Under the pieces are notes generated by a model. The model did no database searches and was not told the origin of the DNA. It saw only the letters and a program-made list of their open reading frames with translations. This document shows positions 58,001-60,000 of a stretch of 60,000 nt of DNA, one piece after another; positions within the stretch are counted from its first letter, which is position 1, and each line of letters starts with the position of its first letter. The stretch is from NCBI GenBank assembly GCA_903813345.2, contig CAIIXF020000004.1:18897513-18957512 (forward strand). The letters are read 5' to 3'. The DNA is from Owenia fusiformis (lineage: Eukaryota > Annelida > Polychaeta > Sabellida > Oweniidae). The translations under genes and the position numbers were made by a program.

Positions 58001-59680
58001 CCAGAAGATGATATTGACATTTGGGAAAAGCGAAACTCAGCACATTTTATATCTGGGAATTCCTTTGAGTCAACAGGAAGTTCTCAATCCCAAGATTCAT
58101 CAGGAACAAGCCCTCGACGGCGTCTTCAGAGACTTGAACGTGTCACACCACTAGATGACTCAATGTATATTGATCAAATTGTTGGCAAAATCAGTGATGG
58201 GAAATCATCCTCTCCACAACATACTGGAAATCATAGAGGGGCAAACCATGTGGGGGATAAAAAGTAAGCAGACCTCTGTTTTCATGCTGTAAAATATCAC
58301 TATCTCTTTATTAATAACAAATTGATTTTGTTTTGCAATATTTCGATTTATTCTTTAAATCTTTTTGAGTTGCTTGAAAAAGATTTAAAGAATAAATCGG
58401 AATATTGCAAAACAAAATCAATTTGTTATTTTAACATAAAAACAACTACTTCTTTATTAATACATGATTATTCTTGATGTGATTATTAGAATTACCTGAT
58501 ATAAGGTAACTTGCAATATTTATATTAGTTCAGCAACCAGTGTTTTTGGATATACCATTAGGGAGAGGAATATCTCAAAAAATAATGAATGTGTACCTTC
58601 ATTGATACCACAGGTCCACGGACCACCCATCTGTCTGTCCATCTATCTATCTCTCCTTCTGTCTCTTTCTGTCTGTCAACAATTGTTTGACAAATGGAGA
58701 TTTGTTTTCATCTGAACCATTTGTTCTGGGTCTTACTATTGCCACATTTTGGAAATATTTTGAAAATGATACCATTATTCAATTTTTTTTGGTGTGCAAT
58801 TCCCCAGGGGATCCAAAAAGGTTATTTTCTTAGTTTAACTGTTGGTGACAAGTGGGTTGAGCAAGATTGGAAGGCCATGGGTTCGCTTCCCACTGAGGTG
58901 GAGTGACATTCACATCAGCCTTTAGCGTAGGATTTGATCCTATATTTTCAAGGAAACATGGAGCAGTACCAGTGATGACAAAGTTCTATAAATTAGTTTT
59001 GAACCTAATATTATGAAATCATTACTTCTATTTCAGACTCCACATGACAACACTAGCACTAGTGACATGTGTTGCACTTATTACTGGAGTCTACACACAA
59101 CTGACCAATCAAGATGCCGACAACACAACGATTAATATCATCATTAGAGCGCCACCTGGTATCATACTCAAAGGTTCGTCAGTTTTCTTCAAAAAGGAGG
59201 CTGGAAGTTTGAACAAAAAAGGGGTGGATCCTCAAAGTGAGATTTGGCTTTATGGTAAGAAGACATTGAGTGAACTCTATTATCAAACTCTATCAAGAAG
59301 GTCTAATATACCAAAGCAAGCCAATATTGTGATGATTGTGTAGTATGCTTTTATTATTATAAGGAAAGTAATCAGTGTGTATTTTCACATTGTAGTTTGC
59401 ATGAAAATGTTTTGAAAAGTTTGATGCCTTGCCATTGGTCTTTGGCAAATATGGTGACCAATTTTAGAATTGTTGACCATTTAATATGTGTAATTTTAGT
59501 GATTTTGCTGGTATTTCAAATGGAATCTCTCTTACTTTGTAGAGGTGCACCAGCCCAAGGCGCAGAGTGAGCAGTACTCTTTATGTCAACTGTCAGGATG
59601 CTCTCATACATGTGACGTTATCTCCAATGAGTGCATATGTCCCCAGGGCAACATCCTCATCAGTGGAAAACAGTGTCAAG
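24936..59680 (+). CDS. ASTN: Astrotactin-like membrane protein, nine coding exons, 3' end beyond the window
   Basis: Coding segments are 24936-25082, 51722-51853, 52861-53008, 53688-53815, 54430-54725, 56699-57020, 57464-58263, 59037-59254 and 59543-59680. All introns are GT-AG and all phases agree, giving 776 codons. Order: signal peptide (1 to ~18), N-terminal ectodomain with sequons N65 and N80, TM1 (~104-124) followed by basic residues, Ser/Pro-rich cytosolic loop (~130-658), TM2 (~661-678), a beta-rich stretch with sequon N687, and a six-cysteine EGF-like module (C745, C750, C754, C761, C763, C775). Astrotactins have this two-pass topology with both ends outside. In vertebrates they act in glial-guided neuronal migration and membrane-protein trafficking. 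The segment from TM2 to the EGF module aligns in order with vertebrate ASTN as I know it, including the spacing to the first EGF cysteines. The loop is more than twice the vertebrate length. The perforin-like, FNIII and C-terminal regions are not in the window. An unrelated two-pass EGF protein is the alternative, but less likely. Confidence 0.83.
25516..25690. repeat. 58-bp tandem repeat, three copies
   Basis: TCTAACAAAGTTCAATAGGA starts at 25516, 25574 and 25632. Units end in variants of CTTCAGTCTGTCTGTTTGTC. It lies in intron 1. Confidence 0.8.
26822..26878 (-). repeat. Core-less remnant of the tandem-cored interspersed element
   Basis: GCATCTGTAACAAATGGCAG runs directly into GTGATATTTTGCTTATTAATGCC-type sequence. 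These are the two ends of the 16.4-kb element, in reverse orientation, joined without the tandem array. Confidence 0.55.
27125..27170 (+). repeat. Possible tRNA-derived SINE head
   Basis: TTTATAGCTCAGTCGGTAGA has a good polymerase III box A (TAGCTCAGTCGG). The box B and the rest of the cloverleaf are missing, so it is not a tRNA gene. Confidence 0.4.
28188..28756. mobile_element. hAT-like MITE
   Basis: The inverted ends are CAGCGCTTGCATTA and TAATGCAAGCCCTG. The direct duplication TTGGTAG flanks both sides (28181-28187 and 28757-28763). The length is 569 bp with no ORF. The CAG start and 7-8-bp target duplication point to hAT. Confidence 0.65.
29399..29952 (-). mobile_element. hAT-like deletion derivative with 8-bp target duplication
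   Basis: The inverted ends are CAGAGATCACGATAG and CTACCGTGATCTCTG. The perfect 8-bp duplication CTGGTAGG lies at 29391-29398 and 29953-29960. It is inserted into the first unit of the adjacent minisatellite. The minus strand keeps a transposase N-terminal fragment. Confidence 0.78.
29555..29640 (-). pseudogene. hAT transposase N-terminal (TTF/BED-like) fragment
   Basis: Minus-strand residues read KKCGNLKHKFREEWARGRPW followed by LLHRSE. This matches the K.F...W....PWL segment at the start of hAT/ZMYM-type transposases. A GTGAGT splice donor follows directly, as expected for a first coding exon. The zinc-binding residues and RNase-H core are absent. Confidence 0.5.
29953..30400. repeat. 42-bp minisatellite, about 10 copies, copy 1
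   Basis: The unit contains GGATATAGTTTTCACAATGA, TGGCATTTCCATACC and ATTGGTA. As 42 is divisible by three, both strands are open (plus-strand repeat LVGYSFHNDGISIP). The start and stop are incidental and no gene is called. Confidence 0.88.
30403..30830. repeat. Compound hairpin element, locus B
   Basis: Hairpin 1 (30403-30523) has arms AGTTATTTAATGGGAGATTT and AAATCGAGCATTCAATAACT. Hairpin 2 follows at once, with arms at 30521-30552 and 30801-30830 (shared ACTTAGTAG). It encloses sequence with CTCACCTCAGGGGGAGAT. The order of hairpins is the same as at 2316-2812. Confidence 0.6.
31075..31315. repeat. 40-bp minisatellite, about six copies (repeated at 34648-34888)
   Basis: The unit contains GGCAGGTTTTGGAAGTATTT and GATTGGCTAATCATATGTAA. 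Each unit carries ATTGGCTAAT, close to a CCAAT-box/homeodomain-type site. Confidence 0.85.
32236..32400. promoter_or_regulatory. Candidate intronic enhancer: homeodomain and E-box cluster
   Basis: Within ~165 bp lie TAATTAG (32238-32244, 32285-32291), TAATCC (32293-32298), CACCTG (32338-32343, 32358-32363), TTAATTA (32345-32351), TAATCAGG and GTAATTATG. The stretch looks non-repetitive within its copy and recurs at +3,573 through the duplication. The assignment is by motif density only. Confidence 0.25.
33566..37140. repeat. 3,573-bp tandem duplication, copy 2
   Basis: This is the direct second copy of 29993-33567. It includes the second 42-bp minisatellite (33566-33973), hairpin locus B' (33976-34403) and a second 40-bp array (about 34650-34888). 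It is either a very recent duplication or an assembly artefact. Confidence 0.9.
33976..34403. repeat. Compound hairpin element, locus B' (in duplication copy 2)
   Basis: Same sequence as 30403-30830, shifted by 3,573 bp. Confidence 0.6.
38995..39210. mobile_element. Possible small MITE
   Basis: ATAGGCGTAGCCA at the left and TGGCTACACCCCTGG at the right form an imperfect inverted pair. No clear target duplication was found. Confidence 0.35.
40189..42123. mobile_element. 1.9-kb non-autonomous DNA transposon with internal ~316-bp tandem repeats
   Basis: The inverted ends are CAGGCCCGTAAGA and TCTGACGGCCCTG. The direct 5-bp duplication TAGAT flanks both sides (40184-40188, 42124-42128). Inside, GTGTCTGAGA recurs at about 41003, 41319, 41531 and 41847, giving a ~316-bp period with one shortened unit. 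Units contain G-runs of 8-14 and AGAAAATTTTACAAT. No transposase is present. A 5-bp target site with CAGG ends was not assigned to a superfamily. Confidence 0.72.
43367..43422 (-). repeat. Second core-less remnant of the tandem-cored interspersed element
   Basis: GCATCTGTAACAAATGGCAG followed by GTGGTGACATTTTGCCTGTT and AATGCCTTG is close to 26822-26878. It joins both element ends without the array. Confidence 0.55.
43954..45742. mobile_element. 1.8-kb element with ~220-bp terminal inverted repeats
   Basis: The ends start TACTCCTTGTTGACTGTTAA and are mirrored by TTAACAGTTAACAAGGAGTA ending at 45742. The inversion extends through CTTCGTTTACATTTCTTGTA and TTCCGGAAGTTATGATACG-type sequence, to about 44190 and from about 45505. 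The middle has no recognisable ORF. No target duplication could be fixed. Confidence 0.78.
48960..49385 (-). repeat. Interspersed element with tandem core, copy 4 (reverse)
   Basis: In reverse orientation it ends with AACTAGGTGATGACATTTTG and TTAATGCCTTGTTC. Core units carry TTCAAATCTGACTT, TCATCTACAAGTTCTC and TTGACCTTCAATGAC, the reverse complements of the units at 16.4 kb. Confidence 0.7.
50827..51205. repeat. Degenerate ~135-bp tandem repeat, three copies, near the end of intron 1
   Basis: AAAGTATGGCTATAT, CTCAAATTGAAGGAA-type and GCCTCAGAAAATTCAAA blocks recur at about 50838, 50975 and 51115 with many differences. Confidence 0.6.
51722..51853 (+). CDS. ASTN: Astrotactin-like exon 2: N-terminal ectodomain
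   Basis: This exon encodes 44 codons, phase 0 to phase 0, with acceptor gtatgttttag and donor TTG|GTAATT. It encodes an acidic, beta-like segment with two N-glycosylation sequons (NAT at N65, NYT at N80) and ends in a hydrophobic stretch before TM1. Its pattern matches the membrane-proximal N-terminal ectodomain of ASTN1. Confidence 0.75.
51889..52451. mobile_element. TTAA-flanked MITE in intron 2
   Basis: The inverted ends AGGTGCAACAA and TTGTTGCCCCT (one mismatch) sit directly inside TTAA at 51885-51888 and 52452-52455. That is the target duplication of piggyBac- or Kolobok-type transposons. An ATT microsatellite lies at about 51947-51966. The length is 563 bp. Confidence 0.65.
52622..52779. 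mobile_element. 158-bp TA-flanked mariner-type MITE in intron 2
   Basis: CACTAAAATCTGTCTTAGTG at the left mirrors the right-end sequence ending GGTTTTACTG, which reads CAGTAAAACCTGTGCATACTG on the other strand. TA dinucleotides flank both ends. It ends 81 bp before exon 3. Confidence 0.65.
52861..53008 (+). CDS. ASTN: Astrotactin-like exon 3: first transmembrane helix
   Basis: The exon encodes TM1 (about residues 104-124, core TIALVAGIILVVTLLVLICA) followed by the positively charged stretch RYKHTKDK. That places the following residues inside by the positive-inside rule. The acceptor is tgttccag and the donor CCAG|GTTGGT, in phase 1. The next exon starts with the two bases needed to complete an Asp codon. 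Confidence 0.82.
53123..53460. repeat. Compound hairpin element, locus D, in intron 3
   Basis: Arms 53123-53168 and 53216-53261 (GTTATTGAATGATTTGAAGT and its near complement) form hairpin 1. A second hairpin around GTATTGCTCCGGAGAT and AATCTCGGTGGCAATAC follows. The arm start GTTATTGAATG matches the right arm of locus B. Confidence 0.55.
53465..53687. repeat. ~42-bp tandem repeat ending at the exon 4 acceptor
   Basis: About five units carry AGATCATAAGAGAGCTGATA then TGTTGTGTTATTTGCC. A first unit also lies before hairpin locus D (53085-53113). The last unit has become AATATTGTTATTGCAG, the exon 4 splice acceptor. Several earlier units end in TGCCAG or GACCAG before GATCATAAG, resembling weak acceptors. 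Confidence 0.75.
53688..53815 (+). CDS. ASTN: Astrotactin-like exon 4: proline-rich juxtamembrane cytosolic segment
   Basis: The exon encodes residues 143-185, rich in Gly, Pro and Glu, including PPTPPPQLP. The acceptor is ttgttattgcag and the donor GAG|GTAAGT, in phase 0. The acceptor lies inside the last degenerate copy of a ~42-bp tandem repeat that fills the end of intron 3. Confidence 0.78.
54430..54725 (+). CDS. ASTN: Astrotactin-like exon 5: basic and serine-rich cytosolic segment, end seeds a minisatellite
   Basis: The exon encodes residues 186-283 plus two bases. It opens with a strongly basic cluster (KKRKLKKK, residues 193-200), then acidic/Ser stretches such as TSDEESDG, and ends near NNKSGYSDR. 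The acceptor is tgttttcag and the donor GATAG|GTAAGG, in phase 2. The last ~28 exon bases and the donor form the first unit of a tandem array that continues about 900 bp into the intron. In frame, the donor overlaps a TAA stop, so failure to splice here ends the protein after SDR. Confidence 0.82.
54698..55625. repeat. ~32-bp minisatellite spanning the exon 5 donor, about 28 copies
   Basis: The unit AACAATAAAAGTGGATATAG plus CGATAGGTAAGG begins inside exon 5, so the first copy is coding plus the authentic donor. Most later copies keep GATAG|GTAAGG. Variants include CACAATAG, AAAGCGATAG and GTAGGG. Long minus-strand ORFs (up to 303 codons, rich in PYLSLYPLLLF) result from repeat periodicity. 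Confidence 0.92.
55627..55800. repeat. GC-richer hairpin-forming stretch between two minisatellites
   Basis: GGCGCCGCTTTTCAAGTCGC and TTTAAAGCGCCATAAAAGCG contain repeated GCGCTTT/AAAGCGC half-sites. It ends with TGTGAACGTACGC, like the tail of a small DNA transposon. No target duplication was found. Confidence 0.3.
55815..56107. repeat. 41-bp minisatellite, about seven copies, in intron 5
   Basis: The unit contains GTCTCAAGGGAGAGCAATAC and ATGTGCAATGTGTGGAAGACA and is nearly homogeneous. As 41 is not divisible by three and lacks stops, all three forward frames stay open, giving three overlapping ~100-codon ORFs that are not genes. Confidence 0.92.
56286..56300 (+). CDS. ASTN: Candidate 15-nt microexon in the astrotactin-like gene
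   Basis: The 15 bases between a good acceptor (ttattcttgcag) and a donor (GAG|GTAACA) would insert five residues, SGKLR, between exons 5 and 6 while keeping the phase 2 frame. Length divisible by three, matching phase on both sides and a pyrimidine-rich upstream tract support it. Neuronal genes often carry such cassette microexons. It is a prediction without transcript evidence; a chance AG...GT pair cannot be excluded. Confidence 0.42.
56699..57020 (+). CDS. ASTN: Astrotactin-like exon 6: cytosolic loop, serine-rich
   Basis: The exon opens with one base completing an Arg codon, then YDLLQRLGGPDPRRLRSG, followed by Ser/Asp-rich sequence up to residue 391. The acceptor is tgataatttcag and the donor CACAG|GTAAGA, in phase 0. 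Low-complexity serine content suggests a disordered, phosphorylatable region. No catalytic domain is visible. Confidence 0.8.
57464..58263 (+). CDS. ASTN: Astrotactin-like exon 7: large cytosolic-loop exon with SH3/EVH1-type proline motifs
   Basis: This 800-bp exon encodes residues 392-657 plus two bases. It contains VNAKKIFDIAKQTRFKIDG near the start, PPKPAR (454-459, a PxxPxR-type SH3 ligand), a polyproline run PPLPPPPPP (531-539, of the kind bound by profilin, SH3 or EVH1 domains), Ser-rich tracts, and SPRRRLQRLERV near the end. The acceptor is aattttcag and the donor AA|GTAAGC, in phase 2. Read-through gives an in-frame stop at the donor. A 118-bp near-perfect palindrome starts 50 bp after the exon end. 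Confidence 0.85.
58313..58430. repeat. 54-bp-arm near-perfect palindrome 50 bp after exon 7
   Basis: AATAACAAATTGATTTTGTT at 58313 pairs with AACAAAATCAATTTGTTATT ending at 58430. The arms are about 54 nt with one noted mismatch and a ~10-nt loop. In the pre-mRNA it would form a long duplex next to the exon 7 donor. Confidence 0.85.
58840..58975 (+). repeat. Probable tRNA-derived SINE fragment in intron 7
   Basis: GGCCATGGGTTCGCTTCCCA has a box B-like core (GGTTCGCTTCC) followed by CTGAGGTGGAGTGAC, as in tRNA-derived SINEs. The box A half is degraded. Confidence 0.4.
59037..59254 (+). CDS. ASTN: Astrotactin-like exon 8: second transmembrane helix and membrane-proximal ectodomain
   Basis: The exon encodes TM2 (about 661-678, core MTTLALVTCVALITGVY) and then a polar beta-rich segment with sequon N687. 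The acceptor is ctatttcag and the donor TATG|GTAAGA at 59254, in phase 1. A weaker donor at about 59171 (AAAG|GTTCGT) would keep the same phase and remove 28 residues. The downstream site is preferred because it has the better consensus and because the extra residues match the same region of vertebrate ASTN. Confidence 0.83.
59543..59680 (+). CDS. ASTN: Astrotactin-like exon 9: first EGF-like module
   Basis: The exon encodes residues 731-776 with six cysteines spaced as an EGF-like fold (C745, C750, C754, C761, C763, C775; core CSHTCDVISNECICPQG). The acceptor is tactttgtag and the donor CAAG|GTAACC, in phase 1. This is the first EGF-like module after TM2 in astrotactins. The gene continues past position 60000. 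Confidence 0.83.
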
Positions 59681-59701
59681 GTAACCAAAACATGAGAGGG
59701 T

Positions 59702-60000
59702 GCACTGTATATTACTGTACTGTATACTTCTTTATTGTATGTTACTGTACTGTATATTCCTGTACTAAATATTACTGTACTGTATATTCCTCTACTGTAT
59801 ATTACTGTACTGTACCTTACTATACTGTATATTACTGTACTGTACCTTACTATACTGTATATTACTGTACTGTATATTACTGTACTGTATATTACTGTAT
59901 ACTACTTTATTGTATGTTACTGTACTGTATATTCCTCTACTGTATATTACTGTACTGTACCTTACTATACTGTATATTACTGTACTGTACCTTACTATAC
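59702..60000. repeat. ~15-bp minisatellite in intron 9, running off the window
   Basis: Variants of ACTGTATATTACTGT and ACTGTACCTTACTAT alternate from about 59702 to the window edge, in places as a ~50-70-bp higher-order block. Confidence 0.85.

Noticed and set aside
59160-59175. Earlier donor (AAAG|GTTCGT) ending exon 8 near 59171
   Set aside because: The phase is compatible but the consensus is weaker than TATG|GTAAGA at 59254, and the extra 28 residues match the corresponding region of vertebrate astrotactin. It is kept only as a possible alternative site.

Overview
The window is eukaryotic and animal: AT-rich, with GT-AG introns, long non-coding stretches, many minisatellites and a high density of small DNA transposons. 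No vertebrate repeat was recognised. The mix of Tc1/mariner-like, hAT-like and TTAA-flanked elements, non-LTR retrotransposon debris and tandem-cored repeats suits a marine invertebrate, possibly a deuterostome. The phylum cannot be fixed from the sequence.

One protein-coding gene is supported, on the plus strand from about 24.9 kb to beyond the right edge. Nine coding exons with consensus splice sites and matching phases give 776 codons: signal peptide, short N-terminal ectodomain, TM1, a very long cytosolic loop (~530 residues), TM2, and the first EGF-like module. This is the arrangement of astrotactin (ASTN1/ASTN2), an endocytic and neuronal-migration membrane protein with both ends outside. 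The perforin-like, FNIII and C-terminal parts must lie beyond position 60000. A 15-nt in-frame microexon candidate lies between exons 5 and 6.

Layout: 1-24 kb has no supported gene. It holds foldback elements, a 72-bp minisatellite, an 18-bp minisatellite, a 2-kb 101-bp satellite, a tandem-cored interspersed family, two mariner-like deletion derivatives and non-LTR ORF remnants. 25.1-51.7 kb is intron 1, with two hAT-like elements, an exact-looking 3,573-bp tandem duplication, a TIR element with ~316-bp internal repeats and a 1.8-kb element with ~220-bp inverted ends. 51.7-59.7 kb holds exons 2-9, whose introns carry minisatellites, palindromes and MITEs close to splice sites.

The most unusual signals are: (i) a minisatellite whose ~32-bp unit copies the exon 5 end together with its 5' splice site about 28 times; (ii) a family of compound hairpins whose paired arms change together between loci; (iii) the microexon; (iv) the 3,573-bp duplication, which is either very recent or an assembly artefact.
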